Origin: Clostridia bacterium
GTDB lineage: Bacteria > Bacillota > Clostridia > Oscillospirales > Butyricicoccaceae
Direction: 5' to 3'
DNA: 9,255 nt
Assembly: GCA_017556565.1 (NCBI GenBank)
Contig: JAFYMQ010000015.1
Span: forward strand, 1-9,255
A program made the translations under genes and the position numbers. Position 1 is the stretch's first letter. Each line of letters opens with the position of its first letter. Shown piece after piece: positions 1 to 6,064 of the stretch. A model generated the notes under the pieces. The model was not told the DNA's origin and made no database searches. It saw nothing but the letters and a program-made list of their open reading frames with translations.

Positions 1-207
1 GATATGCAGGATGTACGTTCCGCTGTTCCCGCATTCCTTGCTCTCATTATGATGCCTCTGACATACTCCATCTCCAACGGTATCGGTATCGGCGCTATCG
101 CTTATACTCTGATCACCCTGTGCACCGGCAAGTACAAGAAGAGCGACATCCCCACCACCATCATCGCTATCCTGTTCATCCTGCGCTTCTGCCTGGTCAC
201 CATGTAA
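1..207 (+). CDS. NCS2 family nucleobase permease, C-terminal end (5' truncated)
   Basis: Only the last 68 residues are in the window; the reading frame is open at base 1 and ends at TAA 205-207. The segment PAFLALIMMPLTYSISNGIG followed by a Tyr-Thr-Leu helix matches the end of the NCS2 transporters of the AzgA/PbuG type, which import hypoxanthine, guanine or adenine by proton symport across the cytoplasmic membrane. Two hydrophobic helices are visible, about residues 9-38 (with the SISNGIGIG kink) and 51-66. A short polar linker, GKYKKSD, lies between them and probably faces the cytoplasm. The family is usually about 430-480 residues, so most of the gene lies left of the window. Substrate cannot be assigned from this tail, since the purine-binding residues lie upstream. 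The gene ends 23 bp before a strong terminator, so it is the last gene of its transcript. Confidence 0.85.
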   Translation, partial: DMQDVRSAVPAFLALIMMPLTYSISNGIGIGAIAYTLITLCTGKYKKSDIPTTIIAILFILRFCLVTM

Positions 208-230
208 TCACAATTACATTACCAAAACTA

Positions 231-258
231 AAAAGCGGTGCATATGCACCGCTTTTTT
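231..258. terminator. Bidirectional rho-independent terminator (perfect palindrome)
   Basis: Bases 231-256 are a perfect 26-bp palindrome: AAAAGCGGTGCAT joined directly to its reverse complement. The hairpin stem is GC-rich with A runs on the left and T runs on the right. On the plus strand it ends in six T after the permease gene. On the minus strand it reads into TTTTTAGTTTT after lysR. It therefore probably serves both convergent genes. Confidence 0.85.
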
Positions 259-268
259 GCTGCTTCTT

Positions 269-1135
269 TTACTGTTTGTTTTCCATTTCTTTGGCACATT
301 CTTCGGTCAGCAGGCGTATAAAATCCTCGGTGCTGCCCGAGAGTGGCTTGTTTTTTCTTCTGTACAGATAGGTGGGGCGCTCCTCACCCTTGAGGGGCAG
401 CAGCAGGGTATCGCTGGAAAACTGTCCGCGCCACGACACGCTGGGCACTATCGCCGCGCCCAACCCCATCTCCACGCACTTGCGGATATAGAATGGGTCG
501 TCACTCTGTATGGCAATGTGGGGCGTAAATCCCATTCTCGCGCAGACGTCCCGTGTGAGGGTGTAGAGCGGCGAGCCTGCGCTCATGGACACGAATGCCT
601 GTCCTTCCAGCGCCTCGGCGTCGGGCGGGAAGCTTGATGCAATGGGGCTGTCCCGCCTGACTGCCAGACACAGCTCCTCACGCAGCAGCAGGGTTCGGTC
701 AAAATCCTTTGAGTCCATATTCTCTGTGGTGACTATCAGGTCAAAATCCTCGCCGGGTGAGGTGAGGGTGTGCTGTGCAACAATATCCACCTGGGGGTAT
801 TCCATACGAAACCGCTCGATAGCCTGCATGGTGATGCGCCTGATAGAGCCTACCAGAATACGCAGCTGCCCGCCGCTGCCTGCGGTGGTAATATCCTGAA
901 CCGCCGTGTCCAGCAGCTGCAGCACGCGGCTGATCTTGAGGTAAAACTCCCTGCCCTTGTCGCTCAGATGCACCCTGTTGGCGCTGCGGTCAAACAGCTT
1001 GGTGTCCAGCTCGCGCTCGAGCCGCTTTATGCTCTGTGATATATCCGACGGCGGCACACAGTACTGCGCTGCCGTGGCAGAAAAGTTCTCGCTCTCGGCA
1101 GCCGAACAAAAATATTTCAGCTGAAGTATCTCCAT
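269..1135 (-). CDS. LysR family transcriptional regulator
   Basis: The protein has 288 residues, close to the usual LysR length of about 300. An N-terminal winged helix-turn-helix spans residues 1-60, with the pattern LQLKYFCSAAESENFSATAA, then SDISQSIKRLERELDTKLFDR and the wing VHLSDKGREF. A linker helix lies at about 61-85. The rest is a type 2 periplasmic-binding-like effector domain: LRILVGSIRR at 91-100 starts its first strand and GLGAAIVPSV at 224-233 is a typical late segment. The ATG at 1133-1135 was chosen because it begins the canonical LysR N terminus and has AAGGGAG 8 nt upstream; the frame stays open further upstream without homology. It is divergent from the hydrolase gene at 1289, the usual arrangement for a LysR regulator and its target, so it may control that gene and itself. 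The effector cannot be predicted from sequence. Confidence 0.93.
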   Translation of the reverse strand: MEILQLKYFCSAAESENFSATAAQYCVPPSDISQSIKRLERELDTKLFDRSANRVHLSDKGREFYLKISRVLQLLDTAVQDITTAGSGGQLRILVGSIRRITMQAIERFRMEYPQVDIVAQHTLTSPGEDFDLIVTTENMDSKDFDRTLLLREELCLAVRRDSPIASSFPPDAEALEGQAFVSMSAGSPLYTLTRDVCARMGFTPHIAIQSDDPFYIRKCVEMGLGAAIVPSVSWRGQFSSDTLLLPLKGEERPTYLYRRKNKPLSGSTEDFIRLLTEECAKEMENKQ

Positions 1136-1169
1136 ACAGAACACTCCCTTGCAATTGTCTTTTGAGTTG

Positions 1170-1198
1170 ATTATATCGGGTTTTGCTGTAACTTTCAA
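1170..1198 (-). promoter_or_regulatory. Sigma-A promoter of the lysR gene
   Basis: On the minus strand the -35 box TTGAAA (1193-1198) and the -10 box TATAAT (1170-1175) are separated by exactly 17 bp. The start codon lies 34 bp below the -10 box. The -35 box sits inside the palindrome at 1184-1207, which would suit autorepression. Confidence 0.75.
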
Positions 1199-1207
1199 GT
1201 TATAGCA
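1184..1207. promoter_or_regulatory. Candidate LysR operator palindrome
   Basis: This is a 24-bp inverted repeat with 11-base arms around a central TC and one mismatched pair (G1188 against A1203). The inner 14 bp, TAACTTTCAAGTTA, is perfect. It covers the -35 region of the lysR promoter and lies 20 bp upstream of the -35 box proposed for the divergent hydrolase gene. LysR proteins bind dyads with a T-N11-A core; here the symmetric spacing gives T-N12-A, so the fit is approximate. There is no T tract after it, so a terminator is unlikely. Confidence 0.55.
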
Positions 1208-1226
1208 GGTGTAATTCGTTTGATTA

Positions 1227-1255
1227 TTTACAATATGCTGCACAAATGGTATCAT
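1227..1255 (+). promoter_or_regulatory. Probable promoter of the alpha/beta-hydrolase gene
   Basis: TTTACA (1227-1232) and TATCAT (1250-1255) are separated by 17 bp. Transcription would start near 1262, just ahead of the ribosome binding site AAGGAG at 1275-1280. The boxes are weaker than those of the divergent lysR promoter, which leaves room for activation by the regulator. Confidence 0.5.
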
Positions 1256-1288
1256 CATAGCATACAAGAATAAAAAGGAGACTTTCTC

Positions 1289-2041
1289 ATGCGTGAATAC
1301 AAAGCCATCCGCTACGCTCCCTACAGGGAGACCCTGCTCGATATAATCCTGCCCGACGGCGAGTTTCGGGACGTTTTTATCTATCTGCACGGCGGCGGAA
1401 TAGAAGAAGGCAGCCGCGACCAGTATCCCAAGCTTTTTGAGACACTTGCAAGCCGCAATATCGCATCGGTAACAGTCGATTACCGTATGTACCCCACCGC
1501 CCGCTATCCCGAGTTTATCGAGGATTGCGCCGCCGCCTGTGCATGGGTGCGTGACAATTTTGCCGCATATGCAGGCGAGGGCGAACGCAGATTCTTCCTC
1601 GGCGGCAGCTCGGCAGGCGGATACTTGAGCATGATGCTGTGCTTTGACAAGCGCTGGCTGGGCGCAGTGGGCATGAGCCCCGACGATTACGCAGGCTACA
1701 TCCACGATGCAGGTCAGCCCACCAAGCACTTCAACGTGCTGCGCGAGCACGGTCAGGACAGCCGCAGGATCATCGTGGACGAAACCGCACCCCTCTATTA
1801 TATCGGTGATGCCCCCGAGTATCCTCCCATGTACTTTATCGTGTCCGACAACGACATCAAAAACCGCTATGAGCAGACCCAGGTGGTGCTGGGCACACTC
1901 AGACACTTTGGCTACGATCAGTCCAAGATCAAATACACCCTGATGCCCGGCCGCCATTGCTTTGCCATGAAGAACCAGAACGAGCAGGGCGAAAACATTC
2001 TGGGCAAAATGGTCGCCGACTTTATCGAAGAAGTCAAGTAA
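1289..2041 (+). CDS. Alpha/beta-hydrolase, esterase of the HSL/BD-FAE type
   Basis: This 250-residue protein has the marks of the hormone-sensitive-lipase-like carboxylesterases. The oxyanion-hole motif HGGG is at residues 34-37. VDYRMYP follows at 63-69, as in this family. The nucleophile elbow is GGSSAGG at 105-111 with Ser108 in the G-x-S-x-G position. The triad acid is probably Asp189 (or Asp187) in SDNDIKNR, and the histidine is His223 in MPGRHCF. The elbow has Ser107 where GDSAGG is more common. No signal peptide or membrane segment is seen, so it should be cytosolic and act on small acyl or acetyl esters, possibly from imported plant-wall oligosaccharides (inference). The start has AAGGAG 8 nt upstream. 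The gene is alone between its promoter and a terminator, and is divergent from the LysR gene that may regulate it. Confidence 0.88.
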   Translation: MREYKAIRYAPYRETLLDIILPDGEFRDVFIYLHGGGIEEGSRDQYPKLFETLASRNIASVTVDYRMYPTARYPEFIEDCAAACAWVRDNFAAYAGEGERRFFLGGSSAGGYLSMMLCFDKRWLGAVGMSPDDYAGYIHDAGQPTKHFNVLREHGQDSRRIIVDETAPLYYIGDAPEYPPMYFIVSDNDIKNRYEQTQVVLGTLRHFGYDQSKIKYTLMPGRHCFAMKNQNEQGENILGKMVADFIEEVK

Positions 2042-2048
2042 AAAATCA

Positions 2049-2090
2049 CCCCTTTGTCCCCGTGAATAAGCGGGCGGCAAAGGGGTTTTT
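2049..2090 (+). terminator. Rho-independent terminator after the hydrolase gene
   Basis: CCCCTTTG (2049-2056) pairs with CAAAGGGG (2078-2085), and CCCG/CGGG extends the stem inside with a small bulge. The loop is TGAATAAG, and five T follow at 2086-2090. It begins 7 bp after the stop codon. Confidence 0.85.
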
Positions 2091-2123
2091 GCCCTCTTTG
2101 GAAGCTTTAGTTTTACAGTTGCG

Positions 2124-2152
2124 TTGACTTTTGCTTTTAAGACTGATATTAT
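2124..2152 (+). promoter_or_regulatory. Strong sigma-A promoter of the dockerin-protein gene
   Basis: TTGACT (2124-2129) and TATTAT (2147-2152) are 17 bp apart in an AT-rich stretch. The -10 box overlaps a 12-bp perfect AT palindrome, TATTATATAATA (2147-2158). The ribosome binding site GGGGAG (2182-2187) lies 5 nt before the ATG, giving a leader of roughly 35 nt. Confidence 0.75.
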
Positions 2153-2192
2153 ATAATAAGATAGGTATATTATAAGCAAACGGGGAGCAAGT

Positions 2193-4631
2193 ATGAGCAA
2201 GCTTATGACCCAGCTTACAAGAGTTATATTGACACTTGCGGTGTGCACGGTTTTGACGTGCAGCCTGTGTTTTGCTGCGCCAGAAAGCGGCTTTGCATCG
2301 GGTGACGGCAGCTCTCTCGACCCCTTTGTTATAGAGAATGTTGAGCAGCTGGAGTATTTTGCCGCTTCGGTAAACGGCGGCAACAGCTACAGCGGAATGT
2401 TTATTCTGTTGGGCGCCGACATATTCCTGTGCGACACGGATGACAGCGACTGGGCAAGCCGCGCCCCTGTCTGGCAGAGCATCGGCAGCGCCGAGTATCC
2501 CTTTGCAGGCAGTTTTGATGGCGGCGGACATACCGTCAGCGGTATGTATATAGATGGCGGCGAGTATTCGGGCTTTTTTGGCTACAGTCGGGGCGATATC
2601 CGCAATCTGAACGTCGGCACCTCTCAAATCAGCGGCGGCAGATACATTGGCGGTCTGTGCGCTTACAGCGAGAGCGGAATTATTATGGACTGCTTTAGCT
2701 CGGCCGAGATCACGGCAGGGGCTGATACCCTGTATACGGGCGGCATCTGCGGCTACAACAAGGGCGGCGCGGTCATAAACTGCGTCAATATGGGCACTAT
2801 CCGCGGTGTCAGCGATATCGGCGGCATTTGCGGCGCAAGCCACGACACGGTCTACAACTGCACCAACAGCGGCAGCATCACCTCCACTGGTGATCACATA
2901 GGCGGCATTTGCGGCTGGAGCTATTACAGTATCAGCGGCGGCACCAACGAGAGCGCCGTTCTTGGCAAAAATTACGTGGGCGGCGTGTGCGGCGTCAATT
3001 TTGGCAACATAACCGAAAGCCGCAGCACCAACACCATACTGGGCATTTCTTATACCGCAGGTGTGTGCGGTTACAGCCTGCCCAACGCAAAGATAACCAA
3101 CTCCTACAACACGGGCAAGGTCTCGGGTACAGGCTACATCGGCGGCGTGTGCGGTATGACCTATGCATCCGTCTCCGACTGCTATAATACCGCCCAGATC
3201 TCCGGCTACAAGAACGTCGGCGGTGTCACGGGCGCAGGCAGAGATATAACCGAGAGTTACAACGTAGGCGCGGTCTCGGGCAGCTCCAATATTGGCGGCA
3301 TCTGCGGCGAGAATTATTCTTCGCTGGTCAGTGTCTGCTACAATCTGGGCACTGTTTCGGGCGTTGAGTACACAGGCGGTATCAGTGGCTACAACTACAG
3401 TATAATCATGGACTGCTACAACGCAGGTCAGATCATCGGCACTACACTTGCGGGCGGCATCTGCGGCAGAAACGCAGGCGGCGTTGTTTCCACCTGCTAC
3501 AGCGCAAGCTCGGTGGAGGCGCAGTATTTTGCAGGCGCGCTCATAGGCAGCAACTCGCCGGACGGAGTGGTGCAGTACAACTATTATCTTGCCGAAACCG
3601 CCATCGACGGCAGCAAGACCGTCCAGAAGGGTATCGGCAGCGGCGCCGCAGGTCAGTATTGCGACGATACAGCCGGACAGACCACCGCGCTGACCGTTGC
3701 CAAAATGAAGCTTGCCGACAGCTTCACGGGCTTTGATTTTGACACCGTCTGGACCATAAAGGGCAACGAGACCTACCTCTATCCCGAGCTGAGATACGCA
3801 AGCTATGTTTCGGGCATCACTCTTGACAAAAAAGAGCTGACCTTTACAGAATACAAGCAGAGCGCCAAGCTGACAGTTACCATACCCTTCAACCTGACCC
3901 TGAACACACGGGTCGAGTGGACCTCCAGCAACGAGCAGGCGGTCACAGTCGACCAGAACGGTCTGGTCACCGCGGTAGGTACGGGCAGAGCCATTGTTAT
4001 GGCAAGCCTCAGCGACGGCAGCTTCTTTGCCAGCTGCAATGTCAGCGCCGTTGTGCCCGAGCTTACCGTGGGCGCATCGGGCGGCAAACCCGGCGCGACT
4101 ATCAGGCTCGACCTGACCGCGGCAAACAACCCGGGCTTTGATACCGTGTCCTTCAAGCTTAACTACAACACAGACAACCTTGCCCTTGAGAGCATCGAGA
4201 GCGAGCTGCTGACCCTGCTTGAGGGCAACGTGCTCAGCTATACCGGGCAGGATGCATATACAGACAGCGGCAAGCTTGCGGTACTGGTGTTCAGAATCAA
4301 GGATGCCACCGCGATAGCTACCTCGGCTATCCGTCTTGAGGTCACCGCCTGCACCAAAAACGGCGAGACAGTCACATGGAAGATAACAAACGGTGAGATC
4401 AAGATCACCGGCTTTGACCGCGGCGATATTAACAAAGACGGCAAGCTTGACGGTGAGGATGCAGTCGCGCTGCTCCGCCACCTCAACACCACCGAGCCTT
4501 TGCCTGATACCTCAATGTGTGACGTAAACCACGACGGCAAGATCAATATCCGGGATGTTATCTGTCTTGTCAACCACCTCAACGGCACCGCCCCCTTTGA
4601 ACCCGAAGACACCACACAAGAACACGAGTAA
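2193..4631 (+). CDS. Secreted GLUG-repeat protein with Big2, cohesin-like and dockerin domains
   Basis: This 812-residue protein appears to be a non-catalytic exported component of a cellulosome-like system. The order is: signal peptide, about 1-29 (hydrophobic core VILTLAVCTVLTCSLCFAA, cleavage near Ala28/29); a GLUG-type entry region, 38-140, with DPFVIENVEQLEYFA and FAGSFDGGGHTVSGM; twelve GLUG-type repeats, 153-452; a closing segment, about 453-535; a Big2-like domain, about 538-620 (VEWTSSNEQAVTVDQNGLVT); a cohesin-like domain, about 622-739 (GKPGATIRLDLTAANNPGFD, then LNYNTDNLALESI and KLAVLVFRIK); and a type I dockerin, 742-798. Both dockerin loops have full calcium ligand sets: D745/N747/D749/D753/D756 and D777/N779/D781/N785/D788. 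The recognition positions differ between halves (Gly-Glu and Ile-Arg), so binding in two orientations looks unlikely. No catalytic domain is seen. GLUG repeats are expected to form a beta-helix. The cohesin-like module is shorter than the usual 140 or so residues and is the least certain call. Confidence 0.87.
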   Translation: MSKLMTQLTRVILTLAVCTVLTCSLCFAAPESGFASGDGSSLDPFVIENVEQLEYFAASVNGGNSYSGMFILLGADIFLCDTDDSDWASRAPVWQSIGSAEYPFAGSFDGGGHTVSGMYIDGGEYSGFFGYSRGDIRNLNVGTSQISGGRYIGGLCAYSESGIIMDCFSSAEITAGADTLYTGGICGYNKGGAVINCVNMGTIRGVSDIGGICGASHDTVYNCTNSGSITSTGDHIGGICGWSYYSISGGTNESAVLGKNYVGGVCGVNFGNITESRSTNTILGISYTAGVCGYSLPNAKITNSYNTGKVSGTGYIGGVCGMTYASVSDCYNTAQISGYKNVGGVTGAGRDITESYNVGAVSGSSNIGGICGENYSSLVSVCYNLGTVSGVEYTGGISGYNYSIIMDCYNAGQIIGTTLAGGICGRNAGGVVSTCYSASSVEAQYFAGALIGSNSPDGVVQYNYYLAETAIDGSKTVQKGIGSGAAGQYCDDTAGQTTALTVAKMKLADSFTGFDFDTVWTIKGNETYLYPELRYASYVSGITLDKKELTFTEYKQSAKLTVTIPFNLTLNTRVEWTSSNEQAVTVDQNGLVTAVGTGRAIVMASLSDGSFFASCNVSAVVPELTVGASGGKPGATIRLDLTAANNPGFDTVSFKLNYNTDNLALESIESELLTLLEGNVLSYTGQDAYTDSGKLAVLVFRIKDATAIATSAIRLEVTACTKNGETVTWKITNGEIKITGFDRGDINKDGKLDGEDAVALLRHLNTTEPLPDTSMCDVNHDGKINIRDVICLVNHLNGTAPFEPEDTTQEHE
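2649..3548 (+). repeat. Twelve tandem GLUG-type coding repeats
   Basis: The unit is 25-30 residues and centres on a (G/A)G-I/V-C-G turn, starting at residues 153, 183, 210, 237, 263, 289, 317, 343, 368, 395, 421 and 447. At DNA level GGCGGCATCTGCGGC or close variants recur (for example near 2740, 2820, 2900, 3295 and 3455). Nine of the twelve units have Cys in this turn (156, 186, 213, 240, 266, 292, 320, 371, 424); units 8, 10 and 12 do not. Seven have a second Cys 11-13 residues later, often as DCYN or NC (167, 197, 223, 330, 382, 408, 435). Confidence 0.85.
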
Positions 4632-4638
4632 AAATATA

Positions 4639-4671
4639 AGGGGTGCGCCAAATGCGCACCCCTGCGTTTTT
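4639..4671. terminator. Bidirectional terminator between the dockerin gene and yggS
   Basis: AGGGGTGCGC (4639-4648) pairs perfectly with GCGCACCCCT (4654-4663) around the loop CAAAT. On the plus strand GCGTTTTT follows. On the minus strand TATATTTTT follows, just after the stop codon of the yggS-like gene. It fits both convergent transcripts. Confidence 0.85.
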
Positions 4672-5389
4672 ATATATTCCTGTATTCTCTTGCGCCGTAT
4701 ATGGCGGTGCCCACACGCACCAGCGTAGCGCCCTCCTCGATAGCGGCAAGATAGCTGCCGCTCATACCCATGGACAGAGTATCGACAGAGTGGTTGGAGT
4801 ATATGCTGCTTTGCAGCTTTTCAAAAAGCTTGCGCATCTGCTCAAAATACCGCCGCGTCTCGCTGTCCTCTGCACCTGCAGGCGGGATAGCCATCAGACC
4901 GCGCACACGGATACCGTCCATTGCGGCTGCCTGCTCTGCCAGCTCCCACAAGGCGCTCGGCGAGATGCCCGATTTGCTCTCCTCCAGCCCGATGTTGATC
5001 TCAAACAGTATATCCTGAGTGATCTGCTGCTTGCGTGCCTCACTGTTGATAGCCTCAAGCAGGCGCAGACTGTCAACACTCTGTATCATTCGGGCAGTGC
5101 CCACGACTTTTTTGACCTTGTTGGTCTGCAGATGGCCGATAAAATGCGCATCCTTGCCCAAATACGCCCCATCTTGTGCGTGGGCAACAAGCTCCTGCAT
5201 ATGATTTTCGCCGAATATATCCACGTCCAGCTGAGCGCTCAGCCGTACAGTCTCGCTTGTGCGGGTCTTGCACACGGCGCACAGGGTAATATCCCGCGGC
5301 TGCCTGAGAGACACCTTTGCGGCTTGGGCAATCTTGCCGCGAATATCGGCTATAGCCTGAGCCATTTGCTCCTGGGTAAAAACTGCCAT
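4670..5389 (-). CDS. yggS: YggS/PROSC family pyridoxal-phosphate-binding protein
   Basis: The protein has 239 residues and matches the YggS/PROSC (YlmE) family, cytosolic PLP-binding proteins of vitamin B6 and amino-acid homeostasis with an alanine-racemase-like TIM barrel but no known enzyme reaction. Visible marks are CAVCKTRT at 38-44, where Lys41 should carry the PLP Schiff base; FGENHMQEL at 59-67; HFIGHLQTNKVKKV at 82-95; RGLMAIPP at 163-170; LSMGMSGSYLAAIEEGAT at 205-222; and VRVGTAIYGAR at 224-234, the phosphate-binding end. Two ATG codons compete. The one at 5387-5389 has AGGAG 8 nt upstream and is preferred. The one at 5393-5395 overlaps the upstream stop as ATGA but sits only 2 nt from AGGAG, and would add Met-Thr. 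Either way the gene is probably translationally coupled to the ywlG-like gene. In many Bacillota the gene sits beside sepF; that context is absent here. Confidence 0.93.
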   Translation of the reverse strand: MAVFTQEQMAQAIADIRGKIAQAAKVSLRQPRDITLCAVCKTRTSETVRLSAQLDVDIFGENHMQELVAHAQDGAYLGKDAHFIGHLQTNKVKKVVGTARMIQSVDSLRLLEAINSEARKQQITQDILFEINIGLEESKSGISPSALWELAEQAAAMDGIRVRGLMAIPPAGAEDSETRRYFEQMRKLFEKLQSSIYSNHSVDTLSMGMSGSYLAAIEEGATLVRVGTAIYGAREYRNI

Positions 5390-5391
5390 GG

Positions 5392-5937
5392 TCATATCTC
5401 CTCGTATACCGCTCTGGGTCCGCCCACGTATTTGGGACGGGTGCGGGCGCACAGCAGAGAGGCGCAGCCAATCTGTTTGATACTCAGCCTGACGGGTACG
5501 GCAACCCGCTTGAGGTGCATGCCTATCAGAGTGCCGCCAATATCCATACCCGCGTCGGCGCATACGGCCTCGACGGCTACGGGGTCAGAGAAAGTCTTCC
5601 ACGCGCAGGTGGCAAAAGACCCGCCGGCTTTGGGCTGGGGCACTACACAGACTATCTCGCAGCCACGTTTTTCGGCGTGCTGACGCTCCATAATAAGCAC
5701 GCGGTTAAGATGCTCGCAGCATTGCACCGCAAGGTGAATACCACGCTCCTGCAGCAGGGGATAAATACCCTCAAAAGCAGCCTTGGCGGCATCAAGCGAT
5801 GAGCCTTTGCCGATGGTCTGACCTATAATCTCGCTGCTTGAGCAGCCTATAACAAGCAGCTGCCCCGCCTTGAGAGATGCAAGCTCAATAAGCTCGGAAA
5901 GGGCGGCGCGTGCCTGAGCGGTAATCTGAGTGTACAT
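5392..5937 (-). CDS. ywlG: YwlG family protein (UPF0340/TIGR01440)
   Basis: This 181-residue protein matches the YwlG family (UPF0340), conserved in Bacillota and of unknown biochemical role. Family marks are GCSSSEI at 31-37, LAVQCCEHLNRVL at 69-81, PKAGGSFAT at 102-110, GMDIGGTLIGMHLKRVAVPV at 130-149, and ARTRPKYVGGPRAVY at 164-178. The length is normal for the family. There is no signal peptide or membrane helix, so it is cytosolic. The conserved glycine-rich loop with serines and the Cys-Cys-Glu-His motif look like ligand- or metal-binding elements (inference). The start at 5937 has AAAGGA 9 nt upstream and a good promoter. It is the first gene of an operon with the yggS-like gene. In Bacillus subtilis, ywlG lies next to glyA, whose product also uses PLP, so the pairing with a PLP-handling protein here is suggestive only. 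Confidence 0.9.
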   Translation of the reverse strand: MYTQITAQARAALSELIELASLKAGQLLVIGCSSSEIIGQTIGKGSSLDAAKAAFEGIYPLLQERGIHLAVQCCEHLNRVLIMERQHAEKRGCEIVCVVPQPKAGGSFATCAWKTFSDPVAVEAVCADAGMDIGGTLIGMHLKRVAVPVRLSIKQIGCASLLCARTRPKYVGGPRAVYEEI

Positions 5938-5967
5938 TGTTCATCATCCTTTGGGTTTGATAGAGAT

Positions 5968-5996
5968 ATTTTACCACAAGCTTTGCCGTTTTACAA
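5968..5996 (-). promoter_or_regulatory. Promoter of the ywlG-yggS operon
   Basis: On the minus strand, TTGTAA (5991-5996) and TAAAAT (5968-5973) are separated by 17 bp. The ywlG start lies 30 bp downstream of the -10 box. Confidence 0.65.
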
Positions 5997-6009
5997 TGGC
6001 GGCACAGGC

Positions 6010-6039
6010 TTACTGCCATGTCATCAATACAATTATTAT
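6010..6039 (+). promoter_or_regulatory. Weak candidate promoter of the CapA-like gene
   Basis: TATTAT at 6034-6039 is a reasonable -10 box. The best -35 partner is TTACTG at 6010-6015 with an 18-bp spacer, which is a poor match. A short inverted repeat ATGGC/GCCAT (5996-6000 and 6015-6019) overlaps it. The ribosome binding site AGGAGG at 6051-6056 is consensus and lies 8 nt before the ATG. Confidence 0.35.
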
Positions 6040-6064
6040 ACAAATATATCAGGAGGACACAACC

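Noticed and set aside
1136..2383. Long minus-strand frame continuing upstream of lysR, which would extend that protein to 704 residues
   Set aside because: It lies opposite the hydrolase gene, whose catalytic motifs are intact, and crosses the lysR promoter. The LysR family N terminus and ribosome binding site fix the start at 1135. The open frame follows from codon bias on the other strand.
2649..3548. Repeat array considered as a CRISPR or DNA satellite
   Set aside because: The period is 75-90 bp in steps of three, conservation is at protein level with synonymous drift, and the reading frame is continuous.
2046..4481. Minus-strand frame of 811 residues opposite the dockerin protein
   Set aside because: Its translation is low-complexity Ala/Val/Asp/Cys repeats that mirror the GLUG coding repeats. 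It has no recognisable domain, while the plus strand has a signal peptide, GLUG, Big2 and dockerin motifs.
4643..5683. Plus-strand frame of 346 residues opposite yggS and ywlG
   Set aside because: The minus strand carries full YggS and YwlG signatures. The plus-strand translation is compositionally odd and begins inside the terminator hairpin.
5938..6064. Search for a riboswitch or attenuator in the CapA-ywlG divergent gap
   Set aside because: Only a 5-bp inverted repeat and promoter-like boxes are seen. There is no terminator-antiterminator pair or known aptamer motif.
5930..6064. Upstream extension of the CapA-like protein by 45 residues to an ATG at 5930
   Set aside because: The extension overlaps the divergent ywlG start and both promoters and has no family similarity. 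AGGAGG at 6051-6056 clearly sets the start at 6065.
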